Assembly: GCA_000320545.1 (NCBI GenBank)
Contig: ADNK01000506.1
Coordinates: 155,452-219,451, forward strand
Direction: 5' to 3'
From: Bigelowiella natans CCMP2755
Taxonomy: Eukaryota; Cercozoa; Chlorarachniophyceae
DNA length: 64,000 nt
Positions 24,424 to 36,890 of this stretch are shown here, piece by piece. The stretch's first letter is position 1. Each line of letters opens with the position of its first letter. The notes below the pieces were generated by a model. It ran no database searches. It was not told the DNA's origin and saw only the letters and a list, made by a program, of their open reading frames with translations. Position numbers and translations under genes: made by a program.

Positions 24424-25451
24424 CTATGCCGCGCTCCATCCTTCTAGATTTAGCATATGTGTGATTCGAACTGACTGATGATGATAATGATGATAATGCA
24501 AGGAACGTAATGATTGTATGGCATTTTGCAGGCCATTGGACCTCCACTAAATGTAGGATGATGCATCATTCGGCCCATCGGTATAAAATGCAGCATCGGG
24601 ATAGAGAAGGAAACAGCGAGAAAACCGAAACCCCAAAGTCATATACTAGCTGCAACACTGTTAGTTTTAACATGTCATCATTCATAATATAATTCACATA
24701 GAGTGACTCACGAACGTTACCTCATATCATTAACGATATGTGCTGACTATGTGTGTATCTAGGTAAATAACTAGGTACATAAATATAACTTGATAAATTC
24801 AGAAAAACATGCGTGAGTCATGGCCATTTGTTGTGCATGACAGAGAGGGGAGGGGGTAATTAATTTCACTACATGCACGCGCGTGCAGGATGCATGATTG
24901 ACGACGCACACATGTGAAGCTTGATGATGTCTAGAGGTCTAGATATGAGTGATCGTGACTATAGCGGATGCACCAATTTTACATTGCCATCATCCGCTGC
25001 AGCGCGCCACTACTGCTTTGCAACATCAGATATGGCTGGTGTGATCTGCCCGTAGGAGCATGTGCAGTGGTTTTGGAATATAATTGTGTCGGACAGTTTG
25101 CAGCGCATTCCATGCAATCGCAACCATTCAGAACACTCTGGCTAGCTAGCTGTGTGACTGATTTGTATTATTATTAATTATTTACATACAATTTCTAGGT
25201 TTTGTTGAAATCAGAATTGCGCATCATATGTGAAGTGAACTAGTGAACCATTTATCATGCATACAGCAATGAATCATCTAGATCAATGATTGACTTACGA
25301 CCAACAGGAGGAGGGGGATGTGCTGGGTACAATCCATAAAATTTTGGGTGCACGAGAAACTCTAGGGTGGTTAATTTTGAGAGCTGCTGTTGCCCCAAAT
25401 TGGGTAAAGTGGCGGATTATGAAAACAGTTCTGTCTGGACATGGACTAATA
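24424..25451. other. Convergent intergenic gap, palindrome-rich
   Basis: No exon seen. A (GAT)n-like stretch lies just after the stop codon. From about 24780 come words such as ACATGCACGCGCGTGCAG, GGATGCATG, TCTAGAGGTCTAGA, TGGCTAGCTAGCTG and CATCTAGATC. The gap separates the convergent 4,6-dehydratase and F-box-like genes. Confidence 0.6.
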
Positions 25452-26959
25452 CTATTCCGTGCATGTGAACATAAAAGCTGCAATTCCTATCACTAGAAAT
25501 CCGAAGAACACCTCACACCTGCTCAATCCATGACCCCAGTGACGTCCAGATTTTTTCAATCGACGACGGTTTATTTTGACATAATCATGAAAGTTTTGAA
25601 TCGTGTGAAATCGGTCGAGAATATCTCCGTCCTTTCTTATTTCTGCAAGACCTCTATTTGAGAAGGAATATTTATGCAACTCAATCTTCCCATTTAGCCA
25701 ATTAGATGAGAAAATTGCCTCTACCGCCTGGAAAAAATGTAGGGCTATTAATCGTATGGTGCGACATAATTCCACACGCGTCACAAACTTCCACCTGGTA
25801 GATGAGGCAACTTTTACTACATAATTGGAATTTGCCACAATTTGGCACAAGGAAAACGTTTTCTTTTCTACCTCTGTGAGCTGGGAGTAACGATGCTTCT
25901 CAGGATGAAATGGATAGTCTTCAATTTGGAAAATATGCCGACCATCTTTGTCCCACGCTTCCCCTTGGATGTTTCCTCCAAGTATCACGTAAACAATCAA
26001 GATACTGGAAAAAAATGGGATAAGGACCATTGATAAAGGGAATGCTTTCATTAGCGTTCAGAAACGTACATCTAACTTCTAACACGTATTCACCTTGGAA
26101 CATCGTCAATTGTTGTTTTTCGTTTGCTGCTAGTACCATTCTCTTCACTAAATTTAGTCCTTACTTGGGTTGCTTCGGTTGATAATCGTTCTTTCGATTT
26201 TTCTAAAGGGGGGATACTGCCAACCTTCATGACTCCAACCTCACTGATTTTCAACATATCGTCCATATCTGGATTCGCTATTTCGAGCCACTTCCTAATA
26301 GTACCCTTGATCCCAGACTCCAGGGCAGTAATCGGGTGGGGATAGACGCCGTAATTTTTCCCCTCCGAAACAACCTGAGAGCTTTTTCGATGAAGAGAAC
26401 GCAAGTCTTTTGGAGCTACCCACCAAGTTGGCTGAAGTTGCCATAGGTTTAAAGGCCCACCATCGATAACACCATCGTAGGATTCTGAGGGGATATCGAA
26501 TGAGCGGAGCCACCTGTAATGATAATAATGATGATGATGATGATGATGATGATGATGTTGATGGATAAAACATGGTTTGATACGAAGGGGACAATGAGAC
26601 AATGATTAACGTTGTAATTACATAGACGATAACTACGACACCGACGACGACGACGACGAAAAGGAGGCCTGGATGAACGAAATCTATTGAAAATTGAGCA
26701 CTAATATTTCAAATCATACCAATTAATAGACAGTGCATCGTATCTTCTCCGAAAGCGCCGCTCAAATAGTAGGACCGATTTCTAAACAACGCAAAACATT
26801 TACCCCTAAGAACCGATATCTCGCTCTCGGAAAGCATCCACACACAACCTGCCACGCCTTCGAGACCAACACGAGCGGAAACCGATCATATGCCGGGAGG
26901 AAGATCAGAATATCTCCGTGGAGGTTGGAATCCAAACCCGTCCTGCGCGTCATCGTCAT
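25452..26959 (-). CDS. F-box-like protein with C-terminal membrane segments
   Basis: Four exons in consistent phase: 26959-26849, 26781-26720, 26513-26094, 26004-25452 (381 aa). The N-terminus HGDILIFLPAYDRFPLVLVSKAWQK has the spacing of an F-box (Leu-rich helix, then 'vsk.W'), though it is weak and could be coincidence. The middle (SFDIPSESYDGVIDGGPLNLW...) is not recognised. After a Lys/Arg-rich linker there is a short hydrophobic stretch (SILIVYVILGG), and a second closes the protein (VFFGFLVIGIAAFMF, last 25 residues). An F-box plus membrane anchor would suggest an adaptor for a membrane-associated ubiquitin ligase, but this is inference. A TAG lies in frame just upstream of the chosen ATG. 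Confidence 0.6.
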
Positions 26960-27312
26960 CGTCGGCCGACCATGTGAGGAGAAAGTTCCACGAATGCTCT
27001 ACTACTACATCCATATTAGGAAATACAGGGTATTTACAATCCTGCGACAAGGAAGTTGCTCGCACCAAAAAAGGAGGCTATTTTTAGGTATTTTTCAGGT
27101 ATTTTTAGGTATTTCTTTAGCTTGAATGTAACGGCTGGTGCTAGTCTAGTTACAATCCTGAGCGTAGTACTCAGCTACAGCAATACGACGAATAGTATAA
27201 GTAGTAGTTGGGGAGGGAGGACCCTCGGACTCCTCAAACCCACTAAAAAAAAGTTGGTGTAATTTGTGCATGAGAGCAAAAGGTTGACATAGTGGGAATT
27301 GAAGAAGTTAAC
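26960..27312. promoter_or_regulatory. Divergent 5'-5' intergenic region
   Basis: About 350 bp between two divergent starts. A short tandem repeat of TATTTTTAGGTATTT-like units lies at 27078-27118. No other feature. Confidence 0.45.
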
Positions 27313-28307
27313 ATGGACGACGGGAAACAGTCGAACAATGCTGGCGACGCTTTCCCGGTGAGATTGGAAAAAAATAGACGTCAATAAACCTGGCTGTGAT
27401 AAGATCAAAATCTAATGAAAGTTAATTTTTGTTTGACTCTAGCCTCCAAGCACTCATGGCCTAGAAAATCTATCGAAGGAGGAACTCGTTCGAAAAGTAA
27501 AGGAGTTGGAACTTGAGCTGAAACAGGTTTATTCCTCCACTTTTCGCAGTATTGAATTAGAGATTAAAGCGTGGCATGCTACTTTCCATTAGGCGGATGA
27601 ACAAGTTTCTCGCCAGTATGCGGAGAACAGCCAACTTAAGAAGAAAGTTGCAGAACTCAGCAGTGCTGGTTCCGGTGTTGATGGTTCCAACGGGAAACGA
27701 TCGAACGAGGAGCTTGAAGAACTAAAAGTGCAATAAATTATAATAATTCGTTTTGAAGCTTGTACCGATGGTATATTAAATGCATAGGTTCAGCTTCGAA
27801 GTAGTGAGGACGAGGTCCATCGGTTGAATACAATTGTCGCCACCTTGAAGGTGGCAGACAGCAATCCACTCGCCGTCTCCGGTGACGGGTCAGTAGGCGA
27901 GATACAGATACTCCGCAGTCAATTGGAGGAGCAAAAGGAGGTTGGTGAACTATCATAACATTTTCAACGTACTCTTTAAAACATGGAATGCTCATAGCTT
28001 CTGAAATTCAATCATCTTTTACATATATTTTAAATTTCATAGAGCCGTCGCTCTGCGATCGATGCCTGGGAAGCGGCAGAAAGGAAAGTAGCAGAGGCAG
28101 AAGAAAGGGCGGTAGTATCTATCAAGGAGATGCAGAATGGTGTACGACAAATGGAAGATGCAAAATGGGAAGCCGAGAAAAAGGTAATTCTGAGGACCAA
28201 AAAATATCTGCGCGCAACTTTTATGTTGTAAAGCAAAAGATGGGGAGTGAATAGAAACAGCATTCACATAATACACATAAATTTATCACTTTTACACACA
28301 CATAATA

Positions 28308-28346
<39 letters not shown>

Positions 28347-29328
28347 GTGCTATGCCTATACTGTTTCCAGCTTAAATGGCAAGTATCGAAGACAGAAGAG
28401 GTACAGGCTCGCATAGAGGAACTCGAAGCGGAAATAGAACAGAAGAATGCAGAAATTATGGAGCTGCAGGTTATTTAAATGGGCTTGTTTGCTATCTTCG
28501 CTTTTCCTGTGCAATATTGATATGGCGACTCTAATCTCAGAATTATATTGACAGGTGAATCTAAACAGCGCTCGCATCAATGCACGAGCAGCAGATCAGG
28601 TACGAAGGGAACAACCGGCCCAGTTATATACAATTTTCAAATAGCATCAAATTGTCCGTGTGTGGTGCTCTTGGATTTATGTGCCTGCACTTATTGTCGC
28701 CTTTTATCAGATGGAACGTCTTAAGACACAGGCAACGATAGAAAGCATGCAAAGAGACATGATGTGGCGGGAGAGAATGTTCAATAACGCACTCCATAAC
28801 TACAAAGCTCGGCTGGAGAATAGGTAATATTTTTTTAATGATAATGGTGATGGCGACAAAGTTGCCTTTTCATCAGTTTCCTATGGGGATACTTGTATAT
28901 TTGGACGAGATGTCGATATCACAATATATCCTTGTCTTGTCAACATAGGAAATTAGTCGAAATGAAGCTGCAGAAAACCATAGGAGAAACACAGCTTCAG
29001 CTGTTATATCTGCAGCAGCGTTCGCAGCAGCAGCAAATAGCCGCCTTCCCGAAAGATAGACCAGACATGCACGCTATGAAACAGGTGTGTTTCATGTTCC
29101 TTTTTCCATGTCTTTTACTGTCCGAGGAATTATCACGTTTGATTGCAAATCTCTTATCTGTTTCTCTATCTGGTAGTGGTGAACCCATCTTATTTTCTGA
29201 TTTTGATTTGCTATCAGTACATCAACCAAACTAAAGCCCAGATCTCACAACTTGATAAGAAGATTCATTTCCAAACGGAGCAATCAGAGAAGTTTCAGTC
29301 CAATCAACAATCTTTGTCATTCCAGGTG

Positions 29329-29370
<42 letters not shown>

Positions 29371-29970
29371 GTGTGTGTGTGTGTGTGTTTATGTTTGGTT
29401 AAGGTACGCATTTTCAATAAAAATATTTTAAAAAAACCATAAATACGTTTTAATATGTTTTAAACTGAGTTCGTTTCCACACAACAGTGGTTAATGGTGT
29501 TTCTTTGACAGCCGCTGATGCAGCATCCTCTTCCTATGGGAATGATGCCACCACAAGCAGCTCCTGATTCAGCCCCTGCTGGAATGAGTAACAATCACCC
29601 AAATCAGAACAATTTTTCCAGCCCGATGTCGCCAACCATGCCTTTCAACCCTGCAATCGTTCCTGGTCAAATGGGGGTTTATACTAATAACAACTTCTCG
29701 CCTGTGCAAGGAGGCGGGAAGGATTCATTAGAAACTTTTATGGCGAAGCAGCCAGTCTCGAAAACTCCACCTACACGTAAGGTTGCGGGGGGGAAAGGTG
29801 GCTTCTACTGGGACACTAACGGTGGAGGTGGTGGTGGTGGCAAGATGAATGCATCCCCGAAAGGAAACAATAGCAACATGAAGAAATCACCTGCGAATCG
29901 TGGGCGCCGAACCAAATCTGGGCCATCGAATGGCGCCAAGAAAGGAGAAGGTCCAAGATGGAGAAGATGA
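27313..29970 (+). CDS. Coiled-coil protein with low-complexity basic tail
   Basis: Eleven exons, all phases closing: 27313-27357, 27443-27526, 27593-27727, 27788-27940, 28043-28183, 28371-28469, 28555-28599, 28711-28823, 28949-29084, 29218-29325, 29512-29970; 505 aa. Residues about 20-350 are heptad-like coiled coil, beginning LENLSKEELVRKVKELELEL. Exons 2-7 are almost all multiples of three and could be skipped without frame loss. The last exon encodes a Pro/Met/Asn-rich stretch (QHPLPMGMMPPQAAP), a poly-Gly run and a very basic end (NRGRRTKSGPSNGAKKGEG), as in RNA-binding or aggregation-prone proteins. I do not recognise a family. A structural or scaffold role is likely; nuclear or RNP location is possible from the tail. 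Confidence 0.8.
28311..28343. repeat. AT microsatellite in intron
   Basis: A pure AT run just upstream of exon 6 of the coiled-coil gene. A second AT/GT run sits at about 29333-29388 in its last intron. Confidence 0.9.
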
Positions 29971-30066
29971 CAATGATGTGTACGTTCGTCGAATAAACAT
30001 AGATATGTGAATATCGTTTACGTTCAGTCTGAGAAGTTGCATACAGTTGATATATGTTGTTGTTAT

Positions 30067-30101
<35 letters not shown>

Positions 30102-31334
30102 GTGAAAAGAACACCATCAAATGCATGATGAGATTGTGGCAGCACCGGGAGAGCCAATGCGAATTCAGACGCAATCCGACGACGCAATGACATGCTGCCG
30201 CCTGCCTGCAGCATTCAAGCGATGCATGCAAATGCGTGCATCTAGACGCACATGCAAGTCGTGCACCGTTTGCACATGTGCGAGGTAAACTGATGAGTTT
30301 TTCCATGACAACTGATGCTGCATTCAGCTAGGCAAGGACGACAGGACGGATAAAGACTATGAATCGAAGAACGAGGTGCAGCAGTCGCGCATCGATCGCA
30401 CGGCTGCCGTGCGCACGCTTGTACGTATAGCAGCAAGTGTGTGTCGCCTGTATCTAATGCCTCCACATACAATAACTAATTTAATTAATAATTGCGCAGC
30501 ACTGAAAGTTCTACGATGTAGTAGTTGGAGAAATCAACATATCATGATGAACTGTCATGCAACGTAAAATTCGCATTAACTCGCACAAAAAGCACGAATA
30601 CAGCAAACGTGCAATTTGAGGTTCAAGTAATGCGAGGCAGACATCCACTTCCTGCTAACGAGATTGACCCCACACCTGTCAGAGTTCAAAGATTCCCCTA
30701 CACTGACAAAAGACACAGGGTATGCTATACGTGCCTACAGTACTGCCGAATGCGATTTATCAGGGATGCATTCCCATTACTTGTTCTTCGCACCTCTTCA
30801 GATCCACAAGCCACAAAATCCATTTGACACCTGTCTAACACATTTTTGATACCTTACATCCACCTAATGACACCCATCTAGCACCTAACCTCCAACATCA
30901 ATCGCACTTATCACCCCCTCTGCTATCTTCGGGTACACCTATCTATCAGGCACCTTTCTCACAAGAAACCCATTCTTTATAGTTCCTGGCCTGCTGTGAA
31001 CACGTGTGCTCTAAAAGATCGTTGGACGGAACGCATGGCGTTTATGATCGACGTCAATCGATCAAAAGAGGAAAATCGGAGTGTCGACAGGAATTCTTGT
31101 CTATTATTTTAAACAGCGACAAGTCCTTGCCTAAGTCGCACGAGCAGAAGGGATCAAGTAGAGAGAGCAGGAGCAGGAGGAACGGAAAACTTGTTAACGA
31201 AAAAATGAAGCTCTGCCCGCATCTGAGGCACAGGAGATAAAGAACCCACTTAGAGACGTCTGGGGTGGATTGAAGAGGTCTTATGAAGAGAGGGCAGCGT
31301 TAAGTACTTTGCTGGGAACCAGGCTTCATTTGCA
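29971..31334. other. Intergenic gap between tandem genes
   Basis: No exon that I can support. A (GAT)n run lies at about 30067-30102. At 30120-30420 come palindromic words typical of 3' flanks (ATGCATGCAAATGCGTGCAT, CATCTAGACG). From about 30580 the composition changes to plain, C-rich sequence (CACCTAATGACACCCATCTAGCACC) that is probably the 5' side of the VPS9 gene. A 78-codon ORF at 31004-31240 has no recognisable content. Confidence 0.55.
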
Positions 31335-32703
31335 ATGGCATCATCATCATCATCATCTTCGTCATCATCATCATCATCATCCGTCCCCGCCGGGGACATA
31401 TCTGCGGGAGTGCTCAGCAGGGGAGTCGGAGTTTCGGCAGGTTCGTCACTGACTTCAACTAGTGCTGCACCTGCGGGATCCCACTGCCTCTCCTCTTCCT
31501 CCTCCCACGCCCCTTCCACCCAAAAGAAAAGACCGGCAGCAACACAGTGGGGTTCACCTTCAGCTACTCCCTCTAAGGGCCTTGATCCAAAGGTGTTGCG
31601 CATGTTGGCAGTGGGAATGCTTCCTGCATCTGTTCGATTCCTCACAACAGATACCTCTTCTACCACCAGTAGCAAGACTAGTCGTGGTGAAATGAACTCG
31701 AGTGGGTCCCCCATAATTGAAATCAGCAGCGAAGATGTTGTCCGGGAGCTTGAGAGGAATGGAAGCCATTACTTCAGTGGGGGGGATATTCCTGTGTTTT
31801 TGGTCGACAATAGCGTTGCACGGTCATCTCTGCCGTCATCGTATCAATCTCGAAGTTCCTCCTCTACTAACGACCTTGGCAGGAAGGCATGGATAAAGGA
31901 GAAGGTGCGCCATTGCGTCCTGGTGAGCAAGCGCCACATTCTCAAGTTTGAGAATTGGCGGCTCACACAGCAGATTATGCTAGAGGACATTGAATCCGTC
32001 GAACATGAGGGGAGGAGTACATTCCACAGCCTGGAAAAGGTGAAGCTTGGCCACTTTGATGGGCGCCAAGAGCTTCTGCACCTGCAAGATTCAGCTGCGG
32101 TGCAATTCTTCGTTTCATTTCTGGGTAGAGTAGCCCATCTCAACGAACGCCGTGAGCTCAGGAATACACAGGAAATTCTCGCTGCCGCCTCCTCCTCCTC
32201 TTCCTCCTCTTCCTTCCAGAAAGCTGGCCCTGCGCATCATTCGAGTCATCGAAGGGCGTTTTCAGCACTAGCGGGACACTCGTCGTCGTCATCGTCGTTG
32301 ACTACGACGACGGGGGGCATGGACAGGCTCATGGTGGAGGATCCACAATCGAACAAGCACCGCCGCGCCATGAAGCGGTTCCGTGTGCTCATCAGACGAT
32401 CCGATCGATGGGAAAATGCAGCAGTAACGTTGGATGCCGATGAAATACGCATCGTAAAGTTGGTGCCGGCCAACCCGAACAGCACGAGAGAGCAGGTGGG
32501 GGGGGGGCGCAGTAAGGACAAGAATTCGGATGCGATGAGCTTAAACAGCAGAGAGGGTAAGCGATGGAACGAAGTGCTTATTCGAACAAAGAGGTACGGT
32601 AGGTTGGTAGGTAGGTAGTACTACCCCGTATACGCTTACGCATTCTCTTCTCTCTTCCTCCTCCTCCTCCTCTTCCTCACCCTTCGTCACCCCTCACCGC
32701 CAC

Positions 32704-32739
<36 letters not shown>

Positions 32740-34354
32740 TAGGTTTGTAGACATGGCATGGGTCCGTCTGGCTGACTTGAAATCGGTTGTCTTCGGCTTC
32801 TACTCCGGTGACAGCTACACGGTACACACGAGCCAAGCTCCTGCTCTCCGCCAGGCAGTTGCACGCCGCAGTCTACGCGTACGGCACCTACGACGCGTCC
32901 AGCTCTTCGCGCGGCTCTGCCCATCCACAAAAACCATGATTCCTTCGACGCTTCTTGCCTCTCCCCTCAACCCCTCGCCACATTTTCAATTTTCCAAGGA
33001 AGCACAAGCGGGCGGGGGAGAAGAAGTAGAAGTAAAATCACGTATCCGCCTCCCCTCTCCCCGCACACCAGCAAGGAATTCAAACGGAAATAGTGGCGAA
33101 GGTGCTGTGAGCCATTACAGAGAGCGCCCCAGGAGATCAACGATGCCAGAATCAAGCCAAAAGCTCGTTGAGCTCTTCGTGGAACAGGTAGGAGGAGGAG
33201 GAGGAGGAGGAGGAGGAGGAGGAGGACAATTACACTACTATTTCACATCAAATTGATGACCTTCCGAGGTGGCAGTAACATTCCATGCCAAAAGTTTTTA
33301 ATCCAAAAACAAAACACAATTCATAAACGGCAGAGGTAATTAATACGTGTTCAAACAAGATACCTATTATCTCCCCTTCTCCCTCCCCTTTTTCTCATCA
33401 TCCTTCTGCAGGTTGTATTAGACAAACGATCAGGCCCCGGACAGGTTCGAGCAGCATTTCTTCGTCGCGCGCTCAGTAACAGCGCGGCGGCGGCAGCCTC
33501 ATCGGGGAGCTCCTATGGGAGTAGCAATAAGAGAAGAAATAAGAATAAAAGCAGCAGCCATTCTGACGGTCTTTCTCTCGCCCTACCCACGCGCCAAGCC
33601 ATTCGAAGAATAACAGCTATGCTGCTGACGTCACTCGAGGCACTCGGCCGCCGGCGCGACAAGGAAGAGAAAGATGGAGAGCAGGGGGATGCAAAGAAAA
33701 GGAACAATAAGAAGAAGATGCACCCTATGGCAAAGGAAAAAGACAGCGACAACGGCAAATCCGCACGGCGATTCCTCTCCCTGCTACCCAGGAACCTCAA
33801 TAGCAGGAGGGGAGATTTAGGCGGGGGGGGCTGCGACGCTGAGTGGGAACAGGTAGTAGTAGTAGTAGTAGTAGTTGTAGTAGGAGTGCCGTTTGACTAC
33901 TCATAACAAACCGAAGGAGGCTGCTGACACGCAGAAGCCGAACAACTTATGATGCTCAAATGATGATGGCGCGCTATACATCGAGATCCTCTGATGATCG
34001 CCCGTTATTATCAATGCTGTGTTAAGTGTATGTGTTGTGTTACAATTGTTTATCATCGTCATCATCATCATCATCATCATCGTCATCATCGTCTTCGTTC
34101 ATTGTGTGAAGTAGCGAATAGTTACTGTTTTCATCTTGAATAACGAGGTACGAGAGCTTGTAGAGCGGACAGTTCAAGGGCTGCTTGTACCCCCTCTCTC
34201 GCCGGAGATTCTTCGGGACATCGAGCACGTTCCGGAGATATCTCAGGCGAATGCGAATTTCCGCATGCGCGCCCGGCGTCTACGGTGTAAGAAACAAAGC
34301 TATTTTGGGATTGAACCTGAGTCAAGAGGGCAGTGGTAGGCTGAGAATATGTAT

Positions 34355-34393
<39 letters not shown>

Positions 34394-35908
34394 TTATCAT
34401 CGCACCTTCGTTGACAACAAAAATTTGCATACATCGATCTCCCATCATCATGAATGTTTGCTTGCCACCCGCTACGTGCTCGGCCTATTCTTCCTCCTCT
34501 TTTATTTTTTGTTTTTCTTCGTTGCTTACAGCACACATTCTTTTTCCTTGTGAAATAATCCAGTCACGTCATCATCATCATCATCATTATGGTGAGGAGA
34601 CCTTCGTTGTTGTGTGTTGGCAGGTCGTTGGCTGTCTTCGAGTTATCGATGCTGGAGAAGTCGGCAGTAGCGGTACGGGGCCTACACACTAGAAAAAATG
34701 ATGAGAGATTATACGATGATGATGTGATGGTGATGATGAAATCGATTACATCGCTTCTCTGCTGCTACTGCTGCTGCTAGGGCTAATGGAACCGTCGGTG
34801 CGTTTTGTTTATTTGTACTTGTCGTCTGATAATGCATTATTTGTGTTGTCATCATGATATGACATCGATCGTCGTCAGTCCCCTATTGAAAAGGTAGAAG
34901 TACTTCTAGACACGGCGCATGCGATTCAGCTTGAGTTTGAGCAGTGCCAACAGCAGCAGCAGCATCTGTACTGTCCTCAAGACGAGGAGGAGGAAGATAG
35001 GAACAGCAGTAGCTTAGAATCTAAGGGTGATAATGCTTCTTCTGCTGCTCAGAAGAAATCCTCCTCCTCCTCCTCCTCCCCCTCCTCCTCCCGGCGATCC
35101 AGGCCAACTTCTCCACGTTTAAAGGCATTGGGCGATGGACCACCTCCACCACCATCCCTACACCAAGAAGAGAATGAAGGAGAAGCTTTATCGCCGAAGG
35201 ACAAGTTGGTTCGAGATTCTATAGAGATGGAGGTGAAGAACATGAAAAATAGCAGCAGCAGCAGCAACAGCAGCACAAAGAAATCGGACAAGATGACAAC
35301 GACGGAAAAGCAGGAAAAGGAGGAAGAGGACATAAAGAAGAAGCGTCGTGATAGTAGTCGTGGTCAGCACCATAAAAGGGGAACGTCTGCGTCTCTCTCT
35401 GCTGACTGTTTCTTCCCGATCTGGATCTACGTGCTAGTCAATGCACCTTTACAGCGGCCTTACGCTTGGCTGCAATACATCAGCGTCATTGGCGGTGCAT
35501 GTGACAATAACCCCCACTCGTCAGCGGGAAAATCAGGAGGAGGCCTTAGTGGGGAGGCACGGTTATCATCCTCATCATCATCATCATCATCGTCGTCGTC
35601 GCTGTTCACCACCCTCGAAGCAAGCAGCAAATACCGCAACATAACATACACACTCTCGAAATGCGGTGGTGGGGCTCGGATAAACTTATATGCTTGTAGT
35701 TTAAATGGCGTTGATATACATGTATAGTGGTTCATTGGTGGCGGTATGTTCACATTGCAGGTACTACTTGACGATGTTCGAAGCAGGATTAGAGTACATC
35801 TCGCGCGTGGAGGATGAGGAGGAGAGCAATGGCGGGAAAGGTAAGCAGAAAGAAGAGCGTGGCGACGACAATGACGAAGACACTGAGGAAGAATATGAAA
35901 TCATATGA
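31335..35908 (+). CDS. PH- and VPS9-domain protein, putative Rab5-type guanine exchange factor
   Basis: Seven exons with closing phases: 31335-32593, 32743-33187, 33412-33852, 34148-34284, 34624-34672, 34879-35561, 35761-35908; 1053 aa. The product opens with a poly-Ser run encoded by a CAT/TCA repeat directly after the ATG. Residues about 184-275 look like a PH domain (KAWIKEKVRHCVLVSKRHIL...), and a second PH-like block follows at about 345-500. The C-terminus has VPS9 signatures: SPIEKVEVLLDTAHAI (778 on), ADCFFPIWIYVLVNA (about 952 on) and YYLTMFEAGLEYI (1005 on). VPS9 domains exchange nucleotide on Rab5-family GTPases, so the protein probably acts in endocytic traffic. About 150 residues of Glu/Lys/Ser-rich sequence interrupt the VPS9 domain, far more than in known family members. 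Confidence 0.85.
33187..33227. repeat. GGA microsatellite in intron
   Basis: (GGA)n of about 12 units starts at the donor site of intron 2 of the VPS9 gene. A (GTA)n run takes the same position in intron 3 (33853-33885), so two donors lead directly into microsatellites. Confidence 0.9.
34355..34392. repeat. TA microsatellite
   Basis: TA run in an intron of the VPS9 gene. CAT/ATC runs lie at about 34049-34094 and at 35566-35602 in neighbouring introns. Confidence 0.9.
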
Positions 35909-36890
35909 GTAGAAAAATTGTCAAGTCAATATTGATCCTGCCTAGCTTCGTAAGTATTTGATAGTTATAATCTATCTCCGGTGGATGCTTGCGGATTGGT
36001 ATATTATCAATGCCGTGTTATCATCTTGACACAAGTATTCCCTCTTCACGTACTGAGTGCACAGGACCCTCTGCTGTAGCTCTGTGTATGCAGCGCAGGC
36101 ATGATGCGATGTGAGCCATGCGTGTGCGTGTGCGTGTGCGTGTGCGTGTGCGTGTGCGTGTGCGTGTGCATTTATTGACACATTATTTATATTAGATGCC
36201 ATAAATGAGTACGTAGGCGTTTCTGCAACGCCACGGCTGACCACCGGCAAGTTTACCACGTAGTTAGTGTACGTAGCATGCATTGTGCCATACTAGCATA
36301 CACGTGAGTCAGCATCACAAGTCTAGATGTACTACATACACCTAGCAGCTTGTGTGTCGTTATGAAAACTCATCATAGATGCACATTGCCATTTTAGCAC
36401 ATCATGTCTTCCGATACGATAATTACGATAGATCTAGCATGTGTGCAGTACAGCCACACGCACATTGTACGTACATTGCATAGCAACACGGCTGCGATGA
36501 TCTACATATTGACGGACACAAAAAAAATTAATGTTTTGCTACTACGTAGCCTCGCTGCACGTACTTTAAACTTCATCCTACCCATGTACGTGTCGTATGC
36601 GCGTGAAACACACAAACACGACCCAATACTGAACTCATACTTATTAAAGTTCAATTGAAGATTATATTGGCACTAACTTATGCTAGACGAGCTAATATCC
36701 TGCAGACGGGTTAGCTATGAGGGTGGCAAATGGTCTATTGTTCATAAAAGCAGAATAATTCTCAAGCCAAACATTCCAGCCCCGCTCCACGTTGTCACCT
36801 ACCAGAATAAAGCTATATGAAAATACTGTTTTGTGGACAAAGAAATACGCCAAAACGTATATCACTTCGCAATTTGGCCTTCTATCCTAA
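35909..36890. other. Convergent intergenic gap with GTGTGC minisatellite
   Basis: No exon recognised. A six-base repeat fills 36119-36170. Palindromic words (GCATGCATTG, GTCTAGATG, CTAGCAGC, GATCTAGCATG) are scattered through 36270-36600. It lies between the convergent VPS9 and dehydrogenase genes. Confidence 0.6.
36119..36170. repeat. (GTGTGC)n minisatellite
   Basis: About eight exact copies of CGTGTG. Alternating purine-pyrimidine DNA of this sort favours the Z form. Confidence 0.92.

Noticed and set aside
26527-26556. CRISPR-like short repeats
   Set aside because: This and similar runs are trinucleotide microsatellites without spacers, in a eukaryotic genome.
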